DNA of 64,000 bases from Actinoplanes sp. TBRC 11911 (GCF_012933445.1 NZ_JABBNC010000006.1:186001-250000); one strand, 5' to 3'. Counted from the stretch's first letter, positions 54,397 through 63,227 are shown. The notes: generated from the sequence alone by a model not told the origin. Translations and numbers: made by a program.

Positions 54397-55284
54397 ATGA
54401 CGTACGGCAAGAAGGACCTGCCCTACCCCTACGATCAGGACTTTTCCGGCATCGTGACGAGGGTCAAGGGTGTTCGGGAGTCGACCAGGGCCGCCCTGGT
54501 CAACTCGCTGAAGGTGGCGTCCTACCTGAAGGCGGGCGAAATGCTCGTTTCGCGGCACCTGGGTGCTCCGAAATCCGCCCCCGCATCCGACGGCCGCAAG
54601 GCGTACTGGTCCGGTTTGCACTTCTTGTCCGAGCGTGCCCTTTCTCGCGAGGTTGCGGAGCTGGACCCGCCGTTCCTCCGGCAGAAGGGTGCGGGGCCGT
54701 ACCGCTCGACCTGGGCCAGCCACGACGACTACCTGAACGACCTGCTGGCCTTCCTGTTCCACGCGATGAACTACGACCCGCAGTACGGTGCCGGCCTGGA
54801 GACGCGGGGCGACTGGCTGCTGGCCGACGAAAGCTTCACCGACGCCATCGACCGCACCACCTATCACGAACTGCTGGCGATCGTCCGGATGCCGCTGTTC
54901 CGGCTCCAGCTGATCGTCAGCGCCACCGCCGACCGCAACGACGGCATCCACGAGGCGATCGCGAATCAGTACGCGGGCGCCCTCGAGCCCTGGACCAAGG
55001 TGTACGAGGCGGTGATCGCCGCCCGCGGCTTCCGGCTGCGCCAGGGCGTCACGATCCACCAGTTCGCGAACATGCTGGCCGCCGTCACGGAGGGCTTCGC
55101 GATCCGATATCTCGGCGACCCGGGCTCCGGCGTCGTCGGCGACGGGCCGCGCGGCAACCTGTTCGGCATGGCGGTCCTCGGCATCATGCACGCCTACCTC
55201 GAACCCAACGACGACAACCCCGGACCGAATCTGCGCGCGCTGTACGACGTCCCCGGAGATGACGAAGAACGGAACCTGACATGA
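54397..55284 (+). CDS. unrecognised helical protein, possible TetR-like C-terminal domain
   Basis: A 295-residue protein with mostly helical predicted segments. Its C-terminal half (NQYAGALEPWTKVYEAVIAA then FRLRQGVTIHQFANMLAAVT, EGFAIRYLGDPGSG, GNLFGMAVLGIMHAYLEP) looks like the ligand-binding region of TetR proteins. The N-terminal half (RESTRAALVNSLKVASYLKA, YWSGLHFLSERALSREVAEL) does not show a standard helix-turn-helix, so DNA binding is uncertain. ATG overlap (55281-55284) with the serine hydrolase gene indicates one operon. The dyad at 54325 may be its own operator. Treated as hypothetical. Confidence 0.7.
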   Translation: MTYGKKDLPYPYDQDFSGIVTRVKGVRESTRAALVNSLKVASYLKAGEMLVSRHLGAPKSAPASDGRKAYWSGLHFLSERALSREVAELDPPFLRQKGAGPYRSTWASHDDYLNDLLAFLFHAMNYDPQYGAGLETRGDWLLADESFTDAIDRTTYHELLAIVRMPLFRLQLIVSATADRNDGIHEAIANQYAGALEPWTKVYEAVIAARGFRLRQGVTIHQFANMLAAVTEGFAIRYLGDPGSGVVGDGPRGNLFGMAVLGIMHAYLEPNDDNPGPNLRALYDVPGDDEERNLT

Positions 55285-56486
55285 CGAGCACGACCGAGCG
55301 ACCCGGCGCCCCCAGCGGGCACGCCGCGGTTGTCCGGCCTCCGTCGTGGTGGGACCGTCAGGGCGATGTGATCATGCGGCGGCCGTTCAACGAGTGGACG
55401 TTCACTCACATGAACTGGTTGATGCCGACCGAGCGGGTCGCCCGCGGCGACCGGCACCGGCCGCTGCCGCACGACCCCTACCCGATGGATCTCACCTATC
55501 GATTCGAGGGCCACGACCGGACGCTTCACGAGCTGCACCGCCGCACCTTCACGACCGCCTTCGTGGTGCTGCACCGCGGTGCCATCGTCCACGAGTACTA
55601 CCCGGGCGCGTTCGCCACCTCGCGCTCGCGGATGCAATTGTTCTCGGTGTCCAAATCGGTCACGTCGCTGATGGTCGGCGTCGCGATCGCCGAGGGCACG
55701 ATCGGCAGCGTGAAAGACCACATCACCGACTACCGACCCGATTTCCTCGGTACGGCGTACGAGGAGACCACGCTGGAAGAGTTGCTCACCATGACCAGCG
55801 GGGTGGGCGACCTCGAGGCGTGGGACGTCCCGGACAGCGGCATCAAACGCTTCGAGCAGGCCGTCATGGGCGGCGGTGACGTGGCCGCGGTGATCCGGTC
55901 GGCCCCGCGCACCGCACCGGCCGGCGAGAGCTTCAACTACTCGACCTTCGACGCGCAGGTCCTCGGCTGGGTGCTCGAGGCCGCGACGGGCAAATCGCTT
56001 GCCGCGTACGCCTCCGATCACCTCTGGTGCCACCTGGGCGCCGACCGCGACGCGTACTACTGGCTGACCCGTGCCAAACCCCGCAGCGCGCTGGGCTCGG
56101 GCTCGTTCAACGCCACCGCCCGTGACCTCGCCCGGCTCGGCCAGCTCATGGTCGACGACGGCATGGCCGGCGGCGTTCAGGTCGTGCCGCGCGACTGGGT
56201 GCGGCGCAGCCGGGGCAGCGACCTGCCTCAGCTCGCGGTGGGCGCGCTCGGCCCGAGCGGGTACGCACACTACGGATACGCCAACCAATGGTGGACCCTC
56301 GGTCCGTCCTGCTTCGACGCTTACACCGCGCTGGGCGTCCACGGGCAGTACCTCTACGTCGACCCCGCCGCCGACGTGGTCATCGTCAAATGCAGCGCCT
56401 GGCCCACTCAGGACGACGAACGCCGCGACCGGGAAACCATCACCGCGCTCCGCCGGATCGCCGACCATTTCGCTTGCACCCGGTAG
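55281..56486 (+). CDS. beta-lactamase-fold serine hydrolase (NylB-like)
   Basis: A 401-residue cytoplasmic hydrolase of the class C/6-aminohexanoate-dimer-hydrolase clan. The SxxK motif is in FSVSKSVTSLM (about residue 122), the tyrosine motif YST in GESFNYSTFDAQ, and the third box as VHGQYLYVDPAAD. Surrounding TFTHMNWLMPTERVARG and GVGDLEAWDVP match amide/ester hydrolases in place of penicillin-binding proteins. No signal peptide is present. ATG overlaps the upstream stop by four bases. Substrate is not known; linear amides or esters are possible. Confidence 0.88.
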   Translation: MTSTTERPGAPSGHAAVVRPPSWWDRQGDVIMRRPFNEWTFTHMNWLMPTERVARGDRHRPLPHDPYPMDLTYRFEGHDRTLHELHRRTFTTAFVVLHRGAIVHEYYPGAFATSRSRMQLFSVSKSVTSLMVGVAIAEGTIGSVKDHITDYRPDFLGTAYEETTLEELLTMTSGVGDLEAWDVPDSGIKRFEQAVMGGGDVAAVIRSAPRTAPAGESFNYSTFDAQVLGWVLEAATGKSLAAYASDHLWCHLGADRDAYYWLTRAKPRSALGSGSFNATARDLARLGQLMVDDGMAGGVQVVPRDWVRRSRGSDLPQLAVGALGPSGYAHYGYANQWWTLGPSCFDAYTALGVHGQYLYVDPAADVVIVKCSAWPTQDDERRDRETITALRRIADHFACTR

Positions 56487-56597
56487 TCACCAAATAGCAT
56501 TTCGTTAATCGTTTTTCTCCCCCACAGACTTTCCTCCCGGGCTCACCCCTGCCCGAAAACCACCCGGCGTAATGCCATACACAGAAAGGAGCAATAC

Positions 56598-57707
56598 ATG
56601 AATCATGCCCGTTGGCGGAGGTGCGTCGCCGTACTGATCGCGGTAAGTGTCACCCCCTTCATCTTCCCGGCCCGGTCCGCCTCGGCGGCTCCAGCCCCCG
56701 GCAGCGTTCTGCTCGCCACCCCGGCAGTGCTGCCGTCGGAGCTGTCGTCGCTGGCCACCGGGAAGCGCATCAGCTACGCGACCACCTCCGTCAGCGGGGC
56801 CTCCCTCAACGCGACCGGCCTCGTGCTCACCCCGAAGACCGGCAAGACCGGCAAGACCGTCGCCTGGGGCCACGGCACCACAGGCCTGGCCGACCAGTGC
56901 TCCCCGTCGCTCAACCAGAACGTGTTCTGGCCGGAGGCGCGCGCCGCGATCGCCGCGCTGCTCGCCAAGGGCTGGACGGTGGCCGCCCCCGACTATCCGG
57001 GGCTGGGCACGCCGTCCGCGCACCCGTACCTGATCGGCCAGAGCGAGGCCCGCTCACTGATCGACGCCGTCAAGGCCGCCCGCTCGCTCGACTCGTCACT
57101 GTCCACTCAGTACGCCATCGACGGTCACTCGCAGGGCGGGCAGGGTGCTTTGTTCGCCGGGGAGATCGCACCGGCGTACGACGGGAACCTGGTCTTGAAG
57201 GGTGTCGCGTCGATCGCGCCGGTCTCGAACGCCGGGGACTTCGCGCCGCTGGTGCCCGGCACGCCCGGCCAGGGTTATCTGGTGATGGGGCTGTACGGGC
57301 TGCAGGCGCAGGACCCGAGCGTCAACGCCATGGCACTGCTCGCGAACCCGGCGAAGCTGCGCACCCCGGTGCTGACCTCCGGCTGCCTCAACGAGATCCT
57401 CAGCACCTACCAGAACCTGACGGCGACCCAGCTGCTCGTCAACGGTGTCCTGCCGGCGTCGGTGCTGGCGAAGCTCGTGCACTACGTCAACCCCGGCCAG
57501 GTCGCGCCGAGCGCGCCGATCCTGCTGATCCAGGGCATGAACGACGACGCGGTGCCGTGGCCCTTCACGGCTGAACTGAACGGGCAGCTCACCGCGTACG
57601 GCACCCAGCCCGTGCAGTTCGAGCTCCTCCAGAACGCCGACCACGACCAGGCCGTCTTCCAGACCACGACCCTGGTGGCGGACTGGATCGCCGCCCGCTT
57701 CACCTGA
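56598..57707 (+). CDS. secreted lipase/esterase (alpha/beta hydrolase)
   Basis: A 369-residue secreted enzyme. Signal peptide MNHARWRRCVAVLIAVSVTP ... PARSASA; mature domain with oxyanion and core motifs VAWGHGTTGLADQCSP, nucleophile elbow AIDGHSQGGQGALFA (Ser about 177), DDAVPWPFTAEL acid (Asp about 314) and DHDQAVF histidine (about 347). This is the LIP/secretory lipase type common in actinomycetes and fungi. ATG 56598 is preceded by AAAGGAGCAAT. Extracellular lipid or ester hydrolysis is expected. Two strong hairpins follow. Confidence 0.92.
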   Translation: MNHARWRRCVAVLIAVSVTPFIFPARSASAAPAPGSVLLATPAVLPSELSSLATGKRISYATTSVSGASLNATGLVLTPKTGKTGKTVAWGHGTTGLADQCSPSLNQNVFWPEARAAIAALLAKGWTVAAPDYPGLGTPSAHPYLIGQSEARSLIDAVKAARSLDSSLSTQYAIDGHSQGGQGALFAGEIAPAYDGNLVLKGVASIAPVSNAGDFAPLVPGTPGQGYLVMGLYGLQAQDPSVNAMALLANPAKLRTPVLTSGCLNEILSTYQNLTATQLLVNGVLPASVLAKLVHYVNPGQVAPSAPILLIQGMNDDAVPWPFTAELNGQLTAYGTQPVQFELLQNADHDQAVFQTTTLVADWIAARFT

Positions 57708-57732
57708 TCTTTCCGGCCCGTCCCCACAAGAT

Positions 57733-57818
57733 GGCGGTGTCCCCGGGACCGACCCCAAGCCCGGGGATGCCGCCGTTCCCCCGCCCGCCTCAGGCCCCGC
57801 CCGCGCGGAGCCTGAGGC
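57733..57818. terminator. two adjacent hairpins between convergent genes
   Basis: First hairpin: GGCGG (57733-57737), a TG mismatch, TCCCCGGG, loop of 12, CCCGGGGA, TG mismatch, CCGCC (to 57774). Second: GCCTCAGGC (57787-57795) with GCCTGAGGC (57810-57818). They lie between the lipase gene and the minus-strand GNAT gene and can stop transcription from both sides. Confidence 0.75.
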
Positions 57819-57863
57819 GCCGGCACTCGGATCGTGCCGATGCGAAGCCGCCGGCCGGCCGCT

Positions 57864-57960
57864 CACGCCCTGCCGATAGAGAGCGCCGGCCGGCCCTCAG
57901 GACTCACCGATGTAGAGGCGCCGACCCGCCTTCAGGACTTGCCGATGTAGAGGCGCTGGC
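57864..57960 (-). repeat. 34-35 bp tandem copies of the GNAT gene's 3' end
   Basis: On the minus strand the GNAT coding sequence ends RLYIGKS then TGA; the next 35 bp repeats it as GGCGCCTCTACATCGGTGAG with its own stop, and a third, more decayed copy (CTCTATCGGCAGG) follows at 34 bp. Each copy carries the stop codon, so only the first is translated. Confidence 0.85.
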
Positions 57961-58696
57961 CCGCCGCGCGGTAGCCGACCCGCTCGTAGACGCGCCACGA
58001 GTCCGGGCCGGAGGCCTCGAGCCAGGCGATGTCGGTGCCGGTGGCGAAGAGCTTGCGGGTGATCGCGGACGTCACCGCGCGGGCGATGCCCCGGCGGCGG
58101 AACCGTGGCCGGACGGCGATGCCGACCACCGCGCTGACCCCGAAGGCCTGCGGGCCGGCCTCGCCGCCGCCCACGCAGAAGCCGTCGGGGGTGACCGCCA
58201 TCAACGCGATGCCGCCGTCCGACTGCAGGCGGCGCATCCGGGCGACGTCCGCCGCGCCGGCCGCCGCCGGGCCGCCGAAACCCTCGTTCTGGGCGGCGAT
58301 CAGGGCCGCCCGTTCCTCGTCCGTACGCGGTTCGCTCAGGCTGGCCAGCGGCTCGATGCCCGGCGGCTCGCCGGTCAGCGACCCGGGCGTACAGGTCATG
58401 TAGTCGCGGCGCGCCTCGGGAATCCAGCCGGCGTCCGTCAGCAAGGGTTCCAGCGCCGGTGCGCAGGTGACCACGTACTCGAGGCGGGGTTTGCGGCGTT
58501 TCTCGCGGAACACGTCGGCGAGCAGGCGGACGTCGCCGGCCGTGATGGTCTCGCCGGGCCGCGGCGTGGCGTAGTTGATCCACGGACTCGGCGTGCCGGG
58601 ATCGATGCCGATCAGGAACGGGCCGGCCTCGATCGAGGCCGGCCGCCGCGCGAGGCCGGCGAGGACCGACTGCTGGATCCGGACGTCCACGTTCAC
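57932..58696 (-). CDS. GNAT family N-acetyltransferase
   Basis: A 254-residue protein with a C-terminal GNAT domain. A degenerate N-terminal part (MNVDVRIQQSVLAGLARRPA) leads to the acetyltransferase motifs IALMAVTPDGFCVGGGEAG, AVVGIAVRPRFRRRGIARAV (acetyl-CoA loop RRRGIA) and the tail EASGPDSWRVYERVGYRAAG ending RLYIGKS. Acceptor substrate unknown. GTG 58696 starts 13 bases after the stop of the upstream cupin gene, with TGAGGC as a ribosome site, so the two form an operon. The 3' end has been tandemly repeated in the following 70 bp. Confidence 0.85.
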   Translation of the reverse strand: MNVDVRIQQSVLAGLARRPASIEAGPFLIGIDPGTPSPWINYATPRPGETITAGDVRLLADVFREKRRKPRLEYVVTCAPALEPLLTDAGWIPEARRDYMTCTPGSLTGEPPGIEPLASLSEPRTDEERAALIAAQNEGFGGPAAAGAADVARMRRLQSDGGIALMAVTPDGFCVGGGEAGPQAFGVSAVVGIAVRPRFRRRGIARAVTSAITRKLFATGTDIAWLEASGPDSWRVYERVGYRAAGQRLYIGKS

Positions 58697-58709
58697 GGTG
58701 TCAGCGGCC

Positions 58710-59225
58710 TCAGTCGGGAAGTGCTTCGGTGCCGTATTTGGCGAAGAGCCCCAGAATGCGGTCGTCGAACCGCTCGGGCCCCCACGGCTGGACCTGGACC
58801 CCGCGCTGCGGCTCGTCGCCACCCTCGACGAAGAGCTCCTCGGTGCCGCCGGGCGTGTAGATGAACAGCATCCGGGCGGTGTGCAGACCGACGTTCCGGA
58901 AGCGGTGCCGGATCTTGCGCGGGACGTGGACGATGTCGCCCTGGCCGGCGGTGAAGATCCGGTCGCCGTCGAGGAACTCCAGCTCGCCGGATAACAGGTA
59001 GAACGTCTCGTCCTGGTCGGCGTGCGTGTGCGGGACGGGTCCGCTGCCCGGGGGGACGCTCGCCTCGACGATGCCGAGCGAGCCGTTGGTCGCCGCGGAC
59101 GACAGGCGAACCGTGTAGACGTCGCCGGAGAACCACTTGGTCGGGCCGGCACCGGCCGGGACGTGCACGCCGCCGCGTGTCGTGTACCGCGGGTCGTTGT
59201 TCGTGCCGTCGATCGCCATGCTCAT
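58710..59225 (-). CDS. cupin-domain protein
   Basis: A 171-residue single cupin. Motif 1 GPVPHTHADQDETFYLLSGE (His-x-His, Glu), motif 2 QGDIVHVPRKIRHRFRNVG with the last His, and a C-terminal helix FDDRILGLFAKYGTEALPD. Quercetin-dioxygenase-like cupins have this arrangement. ATG 59225 is used; ATG 59219 two codons in is possible. GAAGG lies upstream. It is co-transcribed with the downstream GNAT gene. Substrate unknown. Confidence 0.88.
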   Translation of the reverse strand: MSMAIDGTNNDPRYTTRGGVHVPAGAGPTKWFSGDVYTVRLSSAATNGSLGIVEASVPPGSGPVPHTHADQDETFYLLSGELEFLDGDRIFTAGQGDIVHVPRKIRHRFRNVGLHTARMLFIYTPGGTEELFVEGGDEPQRGVQVQPWGPERFDDRILGLFAKYGTEALPD

Positions 59226-59528
59226 GCGGAAGCCTTCGCTCGTGTGGAGACGAAATCGCGGCCGCGCGCGGCAGCCGGCCACCGGCCGTCGCGACGGTCA
59301 TAACGAAAGCTGCCACGGAAGTTCAGAAAACGTCATGTGGTGGTCCGCACAGGCTCGCGTTCCTCGTTCGCGCACGGTGATCGCGCGGCCGTTTTGCCCC
59401 GGATGCGACCCCGAATTCTCACCGAGGCGAGCCGGACTTTTACTTCACGTGAGCAACAAGTTCACCTTCGAACAATCTGCGACCCGAATCACGTTTGCCC
59501 GCTTCGGAATGAACCTAGGATCAATTCT
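59226..59528. other. divergent intergenic region without a gene
   Basis: About 300 bp with no credible coding frame between the minus-strand cupin and the plus-strand GNAT gene. The segment GTTCACCTTCGAAC at 59459-59472 is a small dyad in a relatively AT-rich zone (59440-59530) that probably carries the GNAT promoter. Confidence 0.6.
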
Positions 59529-60263
59529 GTGGATTCGCTGGAAACGTTGCTCGCTGCGCACCGCGCGTACCTGCTCGGCTGGAACATCGGTGCGGCCGGC
59601 GACGCGAACCTCGTGACCTACCGCAGCGACGTGCAGCACGCGCCCCTCAACGGTGTGCTACGACTCGCCGGGCGCTCCCCCCGGGAGGCGTTCGAGGACG
59701 CCCGCGAACGACTGGACGGCGTGCCCCGGATCTGGTGGGCCGGCCCGGACAGCGACCCGGAGACTCCGATCCACCTGCTGGCGCTGGGCGCGGTCCCGAT
59801 CGCCCGCATGCCGATCATGACGACGGCGGTCGGCGACGTGGCCCCGGAGAAGCCGCCGGCCGGGTTCCGGGTCACCGAGGCGACGGACATCGAGGAGTTC
59901 GTCTCGGCGTACGGGAAAGTCTCGGGAATTCCGTCCGATGCCATGGCCGCGGCGATCGACCGGGAGAAGGCGTTCTCCGCCGACGGCACCGTGGTGCGGC
60001 TGGCCGGGCGCTTCGAGGACGGCCGGATCGCCGGGACGGCCGTGGCGTGGTTCAGCCACGGGCTGCTCACCTTGTACTTCGTCGGCACCCAGCCGGACCA
60101 CCGCCGGCGCGGCGTGGGCACGGCGATGACCCTCGCCGCGATCGACCTGGCGCGCGAGCGCGGCATCGAGACGGCCGCGCTCACCTCGACGGCGATGGCC
60201 CAGCAGCTCTACCGGCGGATCGGGTTCCGGACGGTGAGCTCGTTCCACCTCATGTCGTTCTGA
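59529..60263 (+). CDS. GNAT family N-acetyltransferase
   Basis: A 244-residue protein with a C-terminal acetyltransferase domain: DEPETPIHLL-type linker SDPETPIHLLALGAVPIARM, FRVTEATDIEEFVSAYGKVS, IAGTAVAWFSHGLLTLYFVG with the acetyl-CoA loop TQPDHRRRGVGTAMTLAAID, and the tail TSTAMAQQLYRRIGFRTVSS. The N-terminal half resembles a substrate-specific lobe. GTG 59529 is the start, in a rather AT-rich context. Its 3' end overlaps the convergent SnoaL gene by 14 bp. Confidence 0.87.
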   Translation: MDSLETLLAAHRAYLLGWNIGAAGDANLVTYRSDVQHAPLNGVLRLAGRSPREAFEDARERLDGVPRIWWAGPDSDPETPIHLLALGAVPIARMPIMTTAVGDVAPEKPPAGFRVTEATDIEEFVSAYGKVSGIPSDAMAAAIDREKAFSADGTVVRLAGRFEDGRIAGTAVAWFSHGLLTLYFVGTQPDHRRRGVGTAMTLAAIDLARERGIETAALTSTAMAQQLYRRIGFRTVSSFHLMSF

Positions 60264-60669
60264 GGATGTCGCCGAGGCGGCCCCGGATCCGGGCCGCGGT
60301 CACATGATCGAGGTAGTCCCGGGACTCGACGATCTCACCGTCGCGCACCCGCAGCACGAAGATCGCCGGCTGGGTGAAGGGGACACCGTCGGCGGTCCCC
60401 CGATACTCGAACTCGGCGATGATGACCTCGGGGTCGGCGGTCTCGTGGACGGTGATGTTGACCGCGCGGCGGACCAGGCGCGGCGAGTCGCCGGTCGGCC
60501 GGAAATGCGCGCGCAGCTCGTCGCGGGTGCGCAGCGCGGGCTGCCGGAGCGGGTCGAACGGGTGCACGACGTGGGTCTGCTCGGCGTAGAGGTCGGGTAG
60601 CTCCGCCCAGCGGCCCTCCGCGACGCCGTTGACGAGAGCGAGGAAAACGTCTGTCGGGCTTTGTGTCAT
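60250..60669 (-). CDS. SnoaL-like (NTF2 superfamily) protein
   Basis: A 139-residue cone-fold protein: LALVNGVAEGRWAELPDLYA, EQTHVVHPFDPLRQPALRTR, DELRAHFRPT, IIAEFEYRGTADGVPFTQPA and IFVLRVRDGEIVESRDYLDH. This is the SnoaL/ketosteroid-isomerase-like layout, in which catalytic residues vary widely. ATG 60669 faces a TetR gene divergently, and the operator at 60688 lies between, so this gene is the expected target of that repressor. Confidence 0.88.
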   Translation of the reverse strand: MTQSPTDVFLALVNGVAEGRWAELPDLYAEQTHVVHPFDPLRQPALRTRDELRAHFRPTGDSPRLVRRAVNITVHETADPEVIIAEFEYRGTADGVPFTQPAIFVLRVRDGEIVESRDYLDHVTAARIRGRLGDILRTT

Positions 60670-60687
60670 GGCGCTGCCCCCGTATTA

Positions 60688-60729
60688 TCCGAAGTCTTGA
60701 CTCCGAATATATGGAGTCACCACTTCGGA
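60688..60729. promoter_or_regulatory. nested palindromic TetR operator
   Basis: A 42-bp dyad: TCCGAAGT (60688-60695) and ACTTCGGA (60722-60729) enclose TGACTCC (60698-60704) and GGAGTCA (60713-60719) around GAATATAT. Both half-site pairs are perfect, with symmetrical CT and CC spacers. It covers the divergent promoter space between the SnoaL and TetR genes. Confidence 0.85.
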
Positions 60730-60749
60730 AGTCAACGAGCGAGGGCGTG

Positions 60750-61388
60750 ATGAGGGCGGACGCCCAGACGAACCGCGACCGGATCCTGGACGTGGCCGAG
60801 GAGGTCTTCGGTAAGGGTGGACCGGCGGCGTCCACGGAGGAGGTGGCGCGGCGGGCCGGTGTCGGGATCGCGACCGTGTTCCGCCATTTCCCGACCAAGG
60901 CCGGGCTGCTGGAGGCGGTGCTGGTGCGCCGGTTCGACCGGTTGCGGGAGAGGGCCGAGGCGCTGCTGGACGCTGGTGCCCGGGGCGAGCCCCAGCCGGG
61001 CCCGGTGGGGCGTGGCCGCGCACAGCTGGACTCGGGCCGGCGAGGCGCGCCGCCGCTCGACGCGGGAGCCGCCTTTTTTGGGTTCTTTGCGGAACTGGTC
61101 GCGGATGCTGCCACAAAGATCGCGATCGGTGACGCGCTGCTAGAGGCCGGCGGTGACGGTGACGGCGAGGCGGCGCGGGCCTCTAACGCGCTGCGGCAGG
61201 CGGTCGGCGTTCTGCTCCGGCGCGCTCAGCAGGCGGGCGCGGTCCGCGATGACGTCGAGTTGCCCGAGGTGTACGCGCTACTGGTGGGCACGTCGCGGGC
61301 GGCGGCGCACGCGCACCTCGACGACGAGGTGACGGCCAGGATGCTCGCGATCGTGTTCGACGGGCTCCGGGCTCAGGCCGACTTGTGA
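60750..61388 (+). CDS. TetR family repressor
   Basis: A 212-residue regulator with a standard N-terminal helix-turn-helix (TNRDRILDVAEEVFGKGGPA, STEEVARRAGVGIATVFRHF, PTKAGLLEAVLVRRFDRLRE) and an Ala/Arg-rich helical ligand-binding domain with an unusual low-complexity insert (GRGRAQLDSGRRGAPPLDAG). ATG 60750 is preferred because the earlier ATG 60711 lies inside the operator; GAGGG is upstream. It probably represses itself and the divergent SnoaL gene through the nested palindrome. Ligand unknown. Confidence 0.9.
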   Translation: MRADAQTNRDRILDVAEEVFGKGGPAASTEEVARRAGVGIATVFRHFPTKAGLLEAVLVRRFDRLRERAEALLDAGARGEPQPGPVGRGRAQLDSGRRGAPPLDAGAAFFGFFAELVADAATKIAIGDALLEAGGDGDGEAARASNALRQAVGVLLRRAQQAGAVRDDVELPEVYALLVGTSRAAAHAHLDDEVTARMLAIVFDGLRAQADL

Positions 61389-61433
61389 CCACCCACTCAC
61401 GACGATCGTGAAGTCCCTGCCGTGGCACGCCTC

Positions 61434-63110
61434 TCACAACGTCCGATAGGTGGCGCTGTCGAAGTCGGCGTAACCGCCCTCGGCGCCCAAATCCTGCACC
61501 CACAGGCCGGCGAACGCCCCGGTGAAGCCCCACACCTCGGGCTCCCCTTCGATCTTCGTCGCCGCGTACTCGTCGGACAGGGTGGTGGCGTCCAGCACCG
61601 GGCCCGCGGCCTGCCAGTGCGCCAGAGCGGGATCGACGGCGTACGCGAAAGTCAGTGAAGGTCCGTCGAAGGTGACCCGCAGCCCGATCCGGGGGTCGCG
61701 GACCTCGGTGCGCACGCCCGGCACGACGCTGACGGTGCCGGTGTCGCAGGCGAGCAGCCCGAGCACCGGTGTGCCGTCGTCCTCGGCGGTGACATGCAGG
61801 TGGTACCAGTTGCGGGTGTTGTAGTAGGCGCCGATCCCGGCGAGCTGCCGATAGTTGCGCGGCGTGAATTCCATGACGGTCTCGAACGTGCAGCGCCGCG
61901 CGGTGACCCGCCGGGCGACGAGGCTGGGCCGGTGCCGGTTCATCGGGGAGCGGCCGCCGTGGATCCGCAGATGGGACGGCCGGCTGGCGAGGTCGACCCA
62001 GTCCGGCGTCGCGGGCCGTCGCAGCGTGGCCCAGTCAACGCCAAGCTCAGCCGAGTCGAAGTCGTCGACATCGTCAACCGGCTCTGCCGGCGAAGCGCCG
62101 GCCTCGCCCTGCCACCCGGACGTCAACGACGTAGGCGCATCCACCACCTCAGCCGGGACACCCCCGCGAATGCGCGGCCACCCGTCCTCAGTCCAATGCA
62201 CCTCCTGCAGCGCCGTCTCCCGCCCCAGCACGCACCGGCCACGCGTCGTATAAGGCCGCCCCACAAGATGCGCCAAATACCACTCCCCCGCCGGCGTGGA
62301 CACCAGGCTGCCGTGCCCGGCCTTTTGCAACACCAATTCCGGATTCCCGTACGAGCTCAGCAACGGCCCATGCGGATCGGCAAGATACGGGCCGTGCAGA
62401 GTGCTGGAGCGGGCCACCGTCACCTGGTGCTCCCAGTTCGTGCCGCCCTCCGCGGTCACCAGCAGATACCAGCCGTCCTTGCGGTAGAGGTTCGGTGCCT
62501 CGGTCATCCCGGCCGACGTGCCCTGGAAGATCATGCGCTCGGGGCCGACGAGCCGGCGTGCCTCCCGGTCGTACTGCTGGATCGAGATGCCGGCGAACCG
62601 GTCCCGCCCCGGACGTGAATCGGCGATCATCGACAGCATCCAGGTGGTGCCGTCGTCGTCGTGGAACAGTGAGGCGTCGAAGCCGCGCCCGTGTAACACC
62701 ACCGGATCGGACCAGGGACCGTCGATCCGCGGCGCGGTGACGAGATAGTTCTGGGGATCCCAGTAGCCGCCCGCGAACGTCGCCACATTCGTGTAGAGCA
62801 GATGGAACTGGCCATGGGCGTACGTGAGATTGGGCGCCCACACCCCGCACGAGTCGCCGGTGCCGGTCAGATCGAGCAGGCGCGTCTCGGTCAGCGCCCC
62901 GCGCAGCGGCCGCCAGGTCACCAGATCGGTGGAGTGGTGCAGTCGGACGCCGGGGAACCACTCGAACGTCGAGGTCGCGATGTAGTAGTCGGTGCCCACG
63001 CGCAGGATCGACGGGTCCGGGTGGAAACCGGGCAGCACCGGGTTGTGGATCTGTGCCCGGCCGGCGTCGCGCGTGCCGCTCGTGGTGGCGGTCGTCTCGG
63101 CGCTCATCAT
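61434..63110 (-). CDS. GH43 family glycosidase (beta-xylosidase/arabinofuranosidase-like)
   Basis: A 558-residue enzyme without signal peptide. The five-bladed GH43 propeller has the catalytic base in PGFHPDPSILRVGTDYYIA (Asp32), the pKa-modulating Asp in DASLFHDDDGTTWMLS (about 170) and the general acid in MTEAPNLYRKDGWYLL (about 226). A C-terminal GH43-type beta-sandwich (~residues 340-558, VMEFTPRNYRQLAGIGAYYN, TFDGPSLTFAYAVDP) follows. It acts on intracellular xylo- or arabino-oligosaccharides. ATG 63110 or 63107; GGGGAGGCCG is the ribosome site. It could work downstream of the secreted GH127 enzyme. Confidence 0.92.
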   Translation of the reverse strand: MMSAETTATTSGTRDAGRAQIHNPVLPGFHPDPSILRVGTDYYIATSTFEWFPGVRLHHSTDLVTWRPLRGALTETRLLDLTGTGDSCGVWAPNLTYAHGQFHLLYTNVATFAGGYWDPQNYLVTAPRIDGPWSDPVVLHGRGFDASLFHDDDGTTWMLSMIADSRPGRDRFAGISIQQYDREARRLVGPERMIFQGTSAGMTEAPNLYRKDGWYLLVTAEGGTNWEHQVTVARSSTLHGPYLADPHGPLLSSYGNPELVLQKAGHGSLVSTPAGEWYLAHLVGRPYTTRGRCVLGRETALQEVHWTEDGWPRIRGGVPAEVVDAPTSLTSGWQGEAGASPAEPVDDVDDFDSAELGVDWATLRRPATPDWVDLASRPSHLRIHGGRSPMNRHRPSLVARRVTARRCTFETVMEFTPRNYRQLAGIGAYYNTRNWYHLHVTAEDDGTPVLGLLACDTGTVSVVPGVRTEVRDPRIGLRVTFDGPSLTFAYAVDPALAHWQAAGPVLDATTLSDEYAATKIEGEPEVWGFTGAFAGLWVQDLGAEGGYADFDSATYRTL

Positions 63111-63216
63111 CGGCCTCCCCTGGTCGCGCGCAAGTTCCGTGACCCTACCGCAACTTACGGCTGCGGAGTAAAGGTTGGCGGCCGACGATATTCGCCGGCC
63201 GCCAGATGAGGCTTAT

Positions 63217-63227
63217 CGAAACTTCCG
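63217..63227. promoter_or_regulatory. CGAAA-like site upstream of GH43
   Basis: CGAAACTTCCG is one base from a CGAAA-N-TTTCG palindrome and lies 107 bases from the GH43 start codon. It resembles the two sites before the GH127 gene apart from centre length. Confidence 0.3.
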
